Positions 1 through 6,281 of a DNA stretch of 7,328 nucleotides are shown in pieces. The notes beneath the pieces are model-generated. The model made no database searches. It was not told the DNA's origin and worked only from the letters and a program-made list of their open reading frames with translations. Where the stretch lies: NCBI GenBank assembly GCA_900545725.1, contig URAI01000112.1:1-7328 (forward strand). The letters run 5' to 3'. The stretch's first letter is position 1; the number at the start of each line of letters is the position of its first letter. The position numbers and the translations under genes were made by a program. This DNA comes from an uncultured Eubacterium sp. (GTDB lineage Bacteria > Bacillota > Clostridia > Lachnospirales > Lachnospiraceae).

Positions 1-61
1 TAAAATTCCCAATACAATCCGCCACTTCCCCACTACACCCCCCATTTCAACAAATCACAAT

Positions 62-580
62 TTAACGGTCTGTTCTGGTTACTGATTCTATTGCCACACT
101 TCCTCCACGTACAACCTCTATTCTGTTGAGGAATGAACTTGAAAACAGCTTTACCAGTTCATTATTTTTAGATTCCGTATTGACACATTCAAGAAGAATA
201 CTGTTTCTGTCATAATCTACAACTTTGAGTCCAAACACACGCTCCATTCTGAATACTTCTTCTTTATCCTTTTCAGTACACTTATTAACCTTGATAAACA
301 TTATCTCTTTCATATTAATTGATATATCTGAAAGATCAATAACTTTAATTACTTCCACACTTCTGTTTAACTGCTTCTTAATCTGTTCAAAAGTTATATC
401 ATCACTTGTTACACTTATAGTCATTCTTGATATTGTAGGATCTTCCGTCACTCCAACTGTAAGACTGTCAAGATTGTAAGATTTACCTGAAAAAAGTCCT
501 GAAATCTTAGCAAGTACACCTATATCATTTTCTACAAAGAGTGAAATCCATCTCTTGCTTATATTATTTGTCTTATTCAT
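62..580 (-). CDS. ilvN: Acetolactate synthase small (regulatory) subunit
   Basis: This is the regulatory subunit of acetohydroxyacid synthase. It binds the catalytic subunit IlvB, raises its activity and confers valine feedback inhibition in the cytoplasm. The 172-residue length is normal for the family. An ACT domain covers about residues 10-85, with the family signature N18-D-I-G21 followed by V-L-A-K-I, then Y35-N36-L37-D38-S39-L40-T-V, and D-P-T-I-S-R-M-T near residues 47-54. N18, G21 and N36 match the positions that contact valine in E. coli IlvH (N11, G14, N29), so feedback control is probably retained. The second, C-terminal domain spans about 90-165 (EIMFIKV, then IEVVRGG). The start is supported by GAGGT at 586-590, five bases before the ATG. 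The gene lies 25 bp after ilvB and shares its T-box-controlled transcript. The identification is firm; the symbol ilvH is used for the same protein in some species. Confidence 0.96.
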   Translation of the reverse strand: MNKTNNISKRWISLFVENDIGVLAKISGLFSGKSYNLDSLTVGVTEDPTISRMTISVTSDDITFEQIKKQLNRSVEVIKVIDLSDISINMKEIMFIKVNKCTEKDKEEVFRMERVFGLKVVDYDRNSILLECVNTESKNNELVKLFSSSFLNRIEVVRGGSVAIESVTRTDR

Positions 581-585
581 ATATT

Positions 586-590
586 ACCTC
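586..590 (-). promoter_or_regulatory. Ribosome binding site of ilvN
   Basis: GAGGT, within GTGAGGT, lies five bases upstream of the ilvN ATG inside the 25-bp gap after the ilvB stop. It fixes the start codon and shows that ilvN has its own initiation signal on the shared mRNA. Confidence 0.8.
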
Positions 591-605
591 ACTTTTATTC
601 GTTAA

Positions 606-2330
606 TTAACAATCCATTATCATCTCATTAAGAGGCTTTCCACCCGGAACCATTGGTGATACATTTGCTTCTCTTTCTATAATAAACTCTATAATTGTCG
701 GACCATTCTTATGTGAATCCGCATAATCAAATGCCTTATCCATATCCTCTTCATTCATTACCCTGATACCATATGCATCATAGCTTTCAGCCAATTTTAC
801 AAAATCAGGTGTATACTTAGGACAACATTCATCCTTCTTTGTACAGTTACGCTCACAGCTTCTTCTATATCTTAAGCATGTGCCTGAATATCTCTTATTA
901 AAGAACAACTCCTGCCACTGTCTTACATTTCCAAGATAACCATTGTTAAATACACAAAGAACCAATGGAAGTTCTAATGCTACTGCTGTTGCCATCTCCT
1001 GTATATTCATCTGCATTCCGCCATCTCCGGAAATACATATAACTGTCTTATCCATATTGCCAAGCTTTGCACCAATGGCTGCCGGAAGACCATATCCCAT
1101 TGTTCCAAGTCCTCCCGATGTAAGAAGCTGTCTGTTTTCATCAAGTTCCAGATACTGTGTTGTCCACAACTGGTTCTGACCTACATCTGTTGTAACAATT
1201 GAATTTTTATATCTTTCATTTATCTTTTTAATAATCTTTTCAGGTGTAAGACCTACATATTTATCCATATTAATTGGATAATCATTCTTCCATCCTGTAA
1301 CCTGTTCAACCCATTTTTCTGCACCAACAGGTTTAACATTTTCATTTAACTTATCAATTGCAATCTTTGCATCTGCAACTATTGGAATATCCACAACAAT
1401 ATTTTTTGAAATTGATGCCGCATCAATATCAATATGTATAATCTTGGCATTCTTTGCAAACTCACTAATCTTTCCTGTTATTCTGTCATTAAATCTTGTA
1501 CCTATCGAGAATAACACATCACATTCACTTACTGCGTGATTGGCTGCATAACTTCCATGAATACCAATATTTCCCATATATAACGGATGATTAGTAGGAA
1601 TTGCTCCCTTACCCATAATTGTCGTAATTACAGGAACTCCTGTCGTTTCCGCAAGCTGTGTCATTTCTTTTTGTGCATGTGCAATATTAACACCGCCACC
1701 TATTAAAAATAACGGTTTTTTGGCTTTACTTAAAACTGAAACAGCCTTTTTAATCTGTCCCATATGTACACCCTCATTAGGCTTATATCCTCTTATACTT
1801 ACCGTATCAGGATATTCATCCGTTCCCATCGCCTGCTGTATATCCTTTGGAAGATCTACCACAACAGGTCCTGGTCTTCCGGTTCTTGCTATATAAAATG
1901 CCTCTTTAATAATTCTTGGAAGCTCTTCCCTGTTTCTTACTGTCACTGCATATTTACATATATTTCTTGTAATACCTACTATATCAACCTCCTGAAATGC
2001 ATCGTTACCTAACAGGTTTAAAGGAACCTGTCCTGTAAAACATACAAGAGGTACACTGTCATAATTGGCTGTCGCAATACCTGTTACAAGATTAGTCGCA
2101 CCAGGACCACTTGTAACAAGACATACACCTACCCTGCCTGTTGAACGTGCATATGCATCAGCTGCATGTATCAATGCCTGTTCATGACGTGGAAGTATTA
2201 CATCTATCTTATTCTGGTCATATAATGCATCAAACAAATCAATCGCCTGACCACCCGGATATCCAAAAAGTGTATCAACACCTTCTTCTATTAAAGCTTT
2301 TACAAATAATTCAGTTCCCTTAATCTTCAT
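606..2330 (-). CDS. ilvB: Acetolactate synthase large (catalytic) subunit
   Basis: This ThDP-dependent enzyme condenses two pyruvates to acetolactate, or pyruvate plus 2-ketobutyrate to acetohydroxybutyrate, the first common step of valine/leucine and isoleucine synthesis. At 574 residues it has the full three-domain layout. The N-terminal Pyr domain has GYPGGQAID (23-31) and the catalytic Glu50 in RHEQA, followed by the TSGPGATN loop (73-80). The central FAD/ADP-binding-like domain includes GGGVN (211-215) and GTRFNDR (277-283). The C-terminal PP domain holds the ThDP/Mg motif GDGG (435-438) through N462-N463. Two features are odd. In the segment usually LGMVRQW the Met is Asn468. Between RYSGT and PDFVKLA there is a Cys-rich insertion of about 20 residues with C485, C492, C496, C502 and C503. 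A strong RBS lies at 2336-2343 and expression is governed by the upstream T-box. The anabolic FAD-type assignment, rather than catabolic AlsS, rests on the ilvN partner and T-box. Confidence 0.97.
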   Translation of the reverse strand: MKIKGTELFVKALIEEGVDTLFGYPGGQAIDLFDALYDQNKIDVILPRHEQALIHAADAYARSTGRVGVCLVTSGPGATNLVTGIATANYDSVPLVCFTGQVPLNLLGNDAFQEVDIVGITRNICKYAVTVRNREELPRIIKEAFYIARTGRPGPVVVDLPKDIQQAMGTDEYPDTVSIRGYKPNEGVHMGQIKKAVSVLSKAKKPLFLIGGGVNIAHAQKEMTQLAETTGVPVITTIMGKGAIPTNHPLYMGNIGIHGSYAANHAVSECDVLFSIGTRFNDRITGKISEFAKNAKIIHIDIDAASISKNIVVDIPIVADAKIAIDKLNENVKPVGAEKWVEQVTGWKNDYPINMDKYVGLTPEKIIKKINERYKNSIVTTDVGQNQLWTTQYLELDENRQLLTSGGLGTMGYGLPAAIGAKLGNMDKTVICISGDGGMQMNIQEMATAVALELPLVLCVFNNGYLGNVRQWQELFFNKRYSGTCLRYRRSCERNCTKKDECCPKYTPDFVKLAESYDAYGIRVMNEEDMDKAFDYADSHKNGPTIIEFIIEREANVSPMVPGGKPLNEMIMDC

Positions 2331-2335
2331 CTGCT

Positions 2336-2343
2336 ACCTCCTG
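2336..2343 (-). promoter_or_regulatory. Ribosome binding site of ilvB
   Basis: CAGGAGGT, a near-perfect anti-16S match, ends five bases before the ilvB ATG. It follows directly on the U run of the leader terminator, so it is transcribed only when the terminator is read through. Confidence 0.9.
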
Positions 2344-2381
2344 AAAAAAAAATAAACCCTAAGCCGGTTACCAGCTTAGGG
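2344..2381 (-). terminator. T-box leader intrinsic terminator (attenuator)
   Basis: On the minus strand CCCTAAGCTGG (2371-2381) pairs with CCGGCTTAGGG (2357-2367) around a TAA loop. This gives an 11-bp stem with one T-G wobble, followed by TTTA and nine T at 2344-2356. It is a classic rho-independent terminator. The CCTAA at 2376-2380 in its 5' arm can pair instead with TTAGG (2404-2408) of the T-box element, forming the alternative antiterminator. This is direct structural support for attenuation upstream of ilvB. Confidence 0.93.
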
Positions 2382-2663
2382 CGAATTAAAATCCGTGTTA
2401 CCACCTAAATTCAAGGAATATATCCTCACTCTCATATCAATACAGAATAATTAAAATATACTTATCCGATACTGATTCCCTTATAACGTAGGGACATTCC
2501 GTTGACATCTAATAAAATTATCATATAGTTAAAATATAATAATCCGTTCAAGCCACTGCTCGAAGGCTACTTCCATACTCTGGGAATAAGGACTTGCACC
2601 TGCCGTCCTTTCTCTGAAAACCGAAGAATATGTACTCCTCCTTGTCATTGCATTTACCTTATT
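2344..2663 (-). ncRNA. T-box riboswitch leader of ilvBN, valine specifier
   Basis: This is an untranslated leader that senses the charging state of a tRNA and switches between terminator and antiterminator. Stem I: GGAGG (2637-2641) pairs with CCUUC (2562-2566). The AGUA motif is at 2633-2636. CAUAUUC (2626-2632) pairs with GAGUAUG (2574-2580). Distal AGAGA (2611-2615), then AAGGAC/GUCCUU (2605-2610 with 2588-2593), enclose the GGCAGGUGCAA loop. The 3' side of the specifier loop reads GAA-GUA-G, placing the specifier GUA (Val) at 2568-2570, followed by a purine as usual. The AG-UAG register alternatives do not encode a branched-chain amino acid. The T-box sequence UUUAGGUGGUAACACGG is at 2393-2409, and its UGGU bulge (2400-2403) fits an ACCA tRNA end. 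Antiterminator pairing is UUAGG with CCUAA. The 5' end is inferred from the promoter; the central hairpins (for example UCCCU/AGGGA) were not resolved in full. Confidence 0.93.
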
Positions 2664-2669
2664 AAATAA

Positions 2670-2698
2670 ATCTTATCATTATCAACAAAGTATGTCAA
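2670..2698 (-). promoter_or_regulatory. Sigma-A type promoter for the ilvBN leader
   Basis: A perfect -35 TTGACA (2693-2698) and a -10 TAAGAT (2670-2675) are 17 bp apart. The TG one base before the -10 gives an extended -10. Transcription would start near 2663, just upstream of the T-box Stem I, which fits the position of the riboswitch. Confidence 0.8.
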
Positions 2699-2708
2699 CC
2701 CGAACTTT

Positions 2709-2733
2709 AGATTAAATCTTACAGATTAAATCT
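2709..2733. repeat. 25-bp dyad made of two AGATTAAATCT copies
   Basis: Two identical copies of AGATTAAATCT (2709-2719 and 2723-2733) are separated by TAC; each copy is itself a palindrome around one central base. Together they form a dyad with 10 of 11 arm positions paired. It sits between the stop of the upstream membrane-protein gene and the ilvB -35 box, about 46-70 bp before the predicted transcription start. There is no T run behind it, so it makes a poor terminator. The position suits an operator for a dimeric or tetrameric regulator, but that is inference. Confidence 0.6.
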
Positions 2734-2743
2734 CACAGTGCAA

Positions 2744-4060
2744 TTATAACTTTTTAAGTATATTTAATTCTTCATCTGTAACTGTCTGATTAGAATACCT
2801 TGCTTTTTCATATGCATCTGTTATTCTCTTAGCATTATCATCATCCGCTGTAATACCATATTTTGTAAGCTGCTGCGGTGTATATGTCTTTTCAGGTTTT
2901 TTCCTACCAAAGCCTTTCTTAACACGCTTTTTATAATACTTTCTTGCAGCCTTATTGTTTTTTTGTTCTGAAATAATCTCCTGTGTTACATACACATTAT
3001 TCTCTGTCTTAATACTGCTCTTTTTGGGTCTTACATATTCTACTGTATCAGTACCAAGCTTTTTAGTCTTATTAATCTGTTTAACATATCTTACAACAAA
3101 CCATACAAGTGCAATAACACAGGCAGCTATAAGAACCACTCCTACTGCTTCGGCCACAGCTTCTGCAACATGTGATGGCTGGTACACCTCCTCAGGGCTT
3201 ATAAGACCTTCTGTTGTCTCTTCTGTCTGTGTATCCATCTCGTTCATATCTGTCTGCTTTCCCTCAAACAGTCCTAAAAGGAATATAAAGCCTTTTAAAA
3301 ATGCTCTAAGCCCTGACATTCCTACATCCGATATTATCGAAAAAATATTACCATATTCACCGTTATAAAATGCAAGCATACCTATTAGCACAAGGACACA
3401 TGTTATTACAAGTGTGAAAATATTAACATTCTTAAGCTGCTGTGCTGGAAACTCTGATTTATCAGCATTATTTATATATAAATCATTAAGTTTTTTGAGA
3501 TTATTATATAATATCTGACAAAGAATGAATAATACACATATGATAACCTGACTATTTAAAACTATCGTACTTCCCCTTGAATACCCTGCAAAATAACCAA
3601 GAACCATAACTGCTGCAAATGCAATTGGTACTTTTTCTCCGGCAAACAAATGCTCTTCTAACCTTCCGCTTATATCACGTCCCTGCACAGTGGCACTTTC
3701 CCCAACCTGCATAGAAACCTCTTTATACTTAATGGCCTTGTATTTGGCTCTCATCGAATATACAAATATTACAAAATAGATTAGTACATAGCTGAACCTC
3801 TCTGTATAATCAGCACCCAGCAGAAAAGAACTTAATAAAATTATTATATTAATAAAAGTAAATATTTGAAACTTTCTTATAACCTTCCTTAAAATATATG
3901 TCAGTACCACAGGAATAATTACTATAAAACAGCCTGGAAGTTTATTAATTCCAAATCCCAAAGTTCCAATTATAACAGTTATTGTAAAACTTAATACAAC
4001 AAGACATTGTATTAATGCTTCCAGTATATTACATGCCATTGATAACTTCTTATTAGACAT
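2744..4060 (-). CDS. Multi-spanning membrane protein, TgpA/DUF4129-like without transglutaminase core
   Basis: Third gene of the MoxR-DUF58 unit, 438 residues. About eight hydrophobic segments are visible, near residues 12-32, 43-60, 66-82, 89-103, 145-161, 166-184, 213-231 and 305-324. An acidic Thr/Glu-rich stretch (268-290) precedes the last membrane segment. The C-terminal tail is basic (about 365-390, several KK and RK pairs) and ends with a helix-like motif, ITDAYEKARYSNQTVTDEE (413-431). This resembles the end of DUF4129 and TgpA-type proteins, in which a Y-x-x-A-R-Y-S segment precedes a short acidic helix. Genes in this position usually encode a transglutaminase-like protein; here no Cys-His-Asp core region is present between the membrane blocks. 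The start follows the DUF58 stop directly (TAGATG) and has a strong GGGAGGTGG at 4069-4077, eight bases upstream. The family link is moderate and the function is unknown; it is probably an envelope or sporulation-type membrane partner of the ATPase. Confidence 0.8.
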   Translation of the reverse strand: MSNKKLSMACNILEALIQCLVVLSFTITVIIGTLGFGINKLPGCFIVIIPVVLTYILRKVIRKFQIFTFINIIILLSSFLLGADYTERFSYVLIYFVIFVYSMRAKYKAIKYKEVSMQVGESATVQGRDISGRLEEHLFAGEKVPIAFAAVMVLGYFAGYSRGSTIVLNSQVIICVLFILCQILYNNLKKLNDLYINNADKSEFPAQQLKNVNIFTLVITCVLVLIGMLAFYNGEYGNIFSIISDVGMSGLRAFLKGFIFLLGLFEGKQTDMNEMDTQTEETTEGLISPEEVYQPSHVAEAVAEAVGVVLIAACVIALVWFVVRYVKQINKTKKLGTDTVEYVRPKKSSIKTENNVYVTQEIISEQKNNKAARKYYKKRVKKGFGRKKPEKTYTPQQLTKYGITADDDNAKRITDAYEKARYSNQTVTDEELNILKKL

Positions 4061-5200
4061 CTAATAATCCACCTCCCATTCTGTTACAGGTATATTGCAA
4101 TATTGTAAACCGGTATCCATACCCATATGAAATGGAAGAATCCACATAGCATCTGATGACTTTGTAATTTCATTAATACCAAGCTGGAATTTTTTTCTTC
4201 CTCCTGCTGATATTATAATATATAATAATCCTGCACTGCTGCCTGCATTATCTGATACAATATCAGCCCTTACCTCCGTCATAAACTTACTAAATTCAGG
4301 CATAGGCTTATCAAGGTCAATTCTTGCCAGTGCCGTATTAATAGCATTAAATTGTGATATACCGCTGTCTGACATAATCTTCACGTTCTTATCTGTCTTA
4401 TAATCACATCCATTACTATATATTGACACAGAAACCCCCTGCTCAATTAAAAGCTTAGACAAACCCGATGCTATAGATATACTCTCCTCTGAAAGTTTAT
4501 CGTACCTTATCATTCCTGCCGGTTCGAGATTAAGAAGTATACACACCTGCTGGCTTACTGATTCATTGTATTGGTTGACCATAAGTTCTCCTGCCTTTGC
4601 AGAAGCTTTCCAGTTAATATTCGTCATCGGATCAAATGTCTCGTATTGCCTTATACCACGAAACATAAAATTATCGGCAAACATATGCCTGTTACGTTCT
4701 ATTACACCCATCACCTTAGAAAATGGTATCTGAAGTCTTGTCACATCTGTCTGGGCAGGGTATACAATAATCATGGAATCTGCCGGATATTTTGCAACCA
4801 GTACATCATTCATAAATATCCCGTTACATACAAGCTGTACATCATCTATGGAATATACTCCTCTTTTTGTACATTTTACAGGTATCTTTCTTGTAACTCT
4901 CTGATAGTATAGTAATGCAAATATATCATTTCTATAGGTATTATCAGAAACCGCTGAATTACTATCTGCATTTCCAAAATCAAGACTTTTATCAATCTTA
5001 AATTTCATATTTATACACGCAAGCGGCAATGCTTTCATATTAGTTACAGTCTCAGTAATAACCGCCTCTGTCCCCATATATGTATATGCTTTATCAAAAG
5101 CTATATCAACCGTAAGATTTTTCGCCCAGAATCTCTTATATACATATTGAAGCAGTGTATATATTATACCGGCACCAATAAGCATCAATAATACAATCAT
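4061..5200 (-). CDS. DUF58 domain protein, MoxR partner
   Basis: 379 residues with an N-terminal hydrophobic segment (about 2-20) that probably anchors it in the membrane. A beta-rich region follows (about 30-175), which in this family often precedes the DUF58 core. The family signature is clear at 181-210: R-G-I-R-Q-Y-E, then D-P-M-T-N-I-N-W-K-A-S-A, then L-M-V-N-Q-Y. After it, VCILLNLE (219-226) starts a fold resembling a von Willebrand A domain, as known for DUF58 relatives, but the metal-binding DxSxS motif is not evident here (LNLEPAG). DUF58 proteins accompany MoxR ATPases in many bacteria, and the pair is thought to act in assembly or maturation of other proteins; the substrate is unknown. 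The gene begins directly after the moxR stop (TAAATG) with no strong RBS, so it probably depends on translational coupling. The family call is confident. Confidence 0.9.
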   Translation of the reverse strand: MIVLLMLIGAGIIYTLLQYVYKRFWAKNLTVDIAFDKAYTYMGTEAVITETVTNMKALPLACINMKFKIDKSLDFGNADSNSAVSDNTYRNDIFALLYYQRVTRKIPVKCTKRGVYSIDDVQLVCNGIFMNDVLVAKYPADSMIIVYPAQTDVTRLQIPFSKVMGVIERNRHMFADNFMFRGIRQYETFDPMTNINWKASAKAGELMVNQYNESVSQQVCILLNLEPAGMIRYDKLSEESISIASGLSKLLIEQGVSVSIYSNGCDYKTDKNVKIMSDSGISQFNAINTALARIDLDKPMPEFSKFMTEVRADIVSDNAGSSAGLLYIIISAGGRKKFQLGINEITKSSDAMWILPFHMGMDTGLQYCNIPVTEWEVDY

Positions 5201-6163
5201 TTATCTGTCCCATTCTTCTGTTGGTACTTCAACAGATGATATAATCCCCTCTATAATCTTTTCTGCGCCATCAATACCGGCAAAACCGTTCTTTAATACA
5301 AGACGGTGTGAAAATACCGGTACACTAAGTGTCTTAACATCCTCAGGTGTCACAAAACCTCTTCCTGAAATATATGCAAATGCTCTTGCCGCATTAATCA
5401 TTGTAATTGTTCCTCTTGGACTTACTCCAGTTGAAACTGATGAATTATTTCTTGTAGCATTAACGATATCAACTATATAAGACATAACCGCAGGATGTAC
5501 ATACACATCCTTTACATCCTCCTGCATTGCCACAATATCCCCCTTAGAACATACCGGAGTTATCATATCTAACGGACTATTCTTTAAAAATCTGTTAATA
5601 ATATCAAGCTCTTCATTCTTATCAGGATAACCCATATTAATCTTCATTATAAATCTGTCCAGCTGTGCCTCAGGAAGTGGATATGTTCCTGCTGTTTCTA
5701 CAGGATTTTGTGTAGCTATTACAATAAATGGTTCATCAAGTCTTTTTGTAACTCCATCTATTGTAACCTGATGTTCCTCCATACATTCAAGCAATGCCGA
5801 CTGTGTCCTTGGTGTTGCCCTGTTAATCTCATCAGCAAGTAAAATATTAGTAAATACAGGTCCCTCCCTGAATATAAATTCTTCCTGCTTCTGATTATAA
5901 TAATTAATTCCTGTAACATCAGATGGAAGCAGATCCGGTGTAAACTGTATTCTGTTAAATCCGGCTTCTATTGATTTTGCAAATGTCTTTGCCATCACAG
6001 TCTTACCGGTTCCCGGTACATCCTCAAGTAATACATGTCCATTTGCAAGCATTGCTGTAAGGATAAACTTAGAGACTTCTTTCTTACCTATTATTACTTT
6101 TCCAACATTTTCAAGTATCTTCGCAGTCATCTCCTGCTTTTCGTCCATTATATGTTCACTCAT
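5201..6163 (-). CDS. MoxR family AAA+ ATPase
   Basis: This 320-residue AAA+ ATPase is of normal length for MoxR proteins. Motifs in order are Walker A D-V-P-G51-T-G-K54-T55, Walker B I-L-L-A-D111-E112-I-N-R, sensor 1 A-T-Q-N153-P, arginine-finger region L-D-R170-F, and sensor 2 S-P-R250-G. All key residues are intact. MoxR proteins are chaperone-like ATPases that act with DUF58 or VWA partners; the direct neighbour downstream is such a DUF58 protein. The start at 6163 is preferred as the first Met of the frame; AAAGGTG (6175-6181) lies 11 bases upstream, a slightly long spacing. An alternative at Met6 has no better RBS. It heads the three-gene unit reading to 2744. A promoter is proposed at 6183-6211. 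Confidence 0.94.
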   Translation of the reverse strand: MSEHIMDEKQEMTAKILENVGKVIIGKKEVSKFILTAMLANGHVLLEDVPGTGKTVMAKTFAKSIEAGFNRIQFTPDLLPSDVTGINYYNQKQEEFIFREGPVFTNILLADEINRATPRTQSALLECMEEHQVTIDGVTKRLDEPFIVIATQNPVETAGTYPLPEAQLDRFIMKINMGYPDKNEELDIINRFLKNSPLDMITPVCSKGDIVAMQEDVKDVYVHPAVMSYIVDIVNATRNNSSVSTGVSPRGTITMINAARAFAYISGRGFVTPEDVKTLSVPVFSHRLVLKNGFAGIDGAEKIIEGIISSVEVPTEEWDR

Positions 6164-6182
6164 TACAATTATTGCACCTTTC

Positions 6183-6211
6183 TTTATACATTAATAGTGT
6201 GATTTTACCAA
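6183..6211 (-). promoter_or_regulatory. Possible promoter of the moxR unit
   Basis: TTGGTA (6206-6211) and TATAAA (6183-6188) are 17 bp apart, matching the consensus hexamers at four and five of six positions. The predicted start near 6176 would leave a very short leader, with the RBS almost at the 5' end. The -35 overlaps the T run of the terminator behind the lrp gene. Plausible but unproven; in AT-rich DNA such matches arise by chance. Confidence 0.45.
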
Positions 6212-6247
6212 AAAAGACAGTCCCATTCAATAGTGGTGCTGTCTTTT
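6210..6247 (-). terminator. Rho-independent terminator after the Lrp/AsnC gene
   Basis: On the minus strand AAAAGACAG (6239-6247) pairs with CTGTCTTTT (6212-6220), nine base pairs enclosing an 18-nt loop with a small internal CCA/TGG helix, and continues in a run of six T (6210-6215). It lies 35 bp past the stop of the regulator gene. The symmetrical A and T tails make it potentially bidirectional, but no plus-strand gene is present to need it. Confidence 0.85.
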
Positions 6248-6281
6248 AATATAATTTATGCAATTTTAATTATATACAGCT

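Noticed and set aside
484..505. Frameshift or sequencing error as the cause of the Cys-rich stretch in IlvB (protein residues given as coordinates; DNA about 816-881)
   Set aside because: The flanking RYSGT and PDFVKLAESY blocks are in the same frame and both match the family, so a double compensating frameshift would be needed. An in-frame insertion is simpler.
2344..2663. Leader-peptide attenuator upstream of ilvB, as in enterobacteria
   Set aside because: There is no short frame rich in Val, Leu or Ile codons with an RBS. All the T-box landmarks (AGUA, distal loop, UGGU bulge, antiterminator) are present instead.
2709..2733. Rho-independent terminator of the MoxR unit
   Set aside because: The dyad has only A-T-rich 5-bp half stems and is followed on the minus strand by AAAGTTCGGG and no T run, so it lacks the required tail.
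2955..3368. A 137-codon plus-strand open frame opposite the membrane-protein gene
   Set aside because: It lies entirely within a well-supported minus-strand gene. Its product is a low-complexity Ser/Thr/Leu-rich sequence typical of an antisense shadow, and it has no RBS. The shorter plus-strand frames at 225-479, 943-1179, 1764-2012, 2141-2323 and 4571-4912 are rejected for the same reasons.
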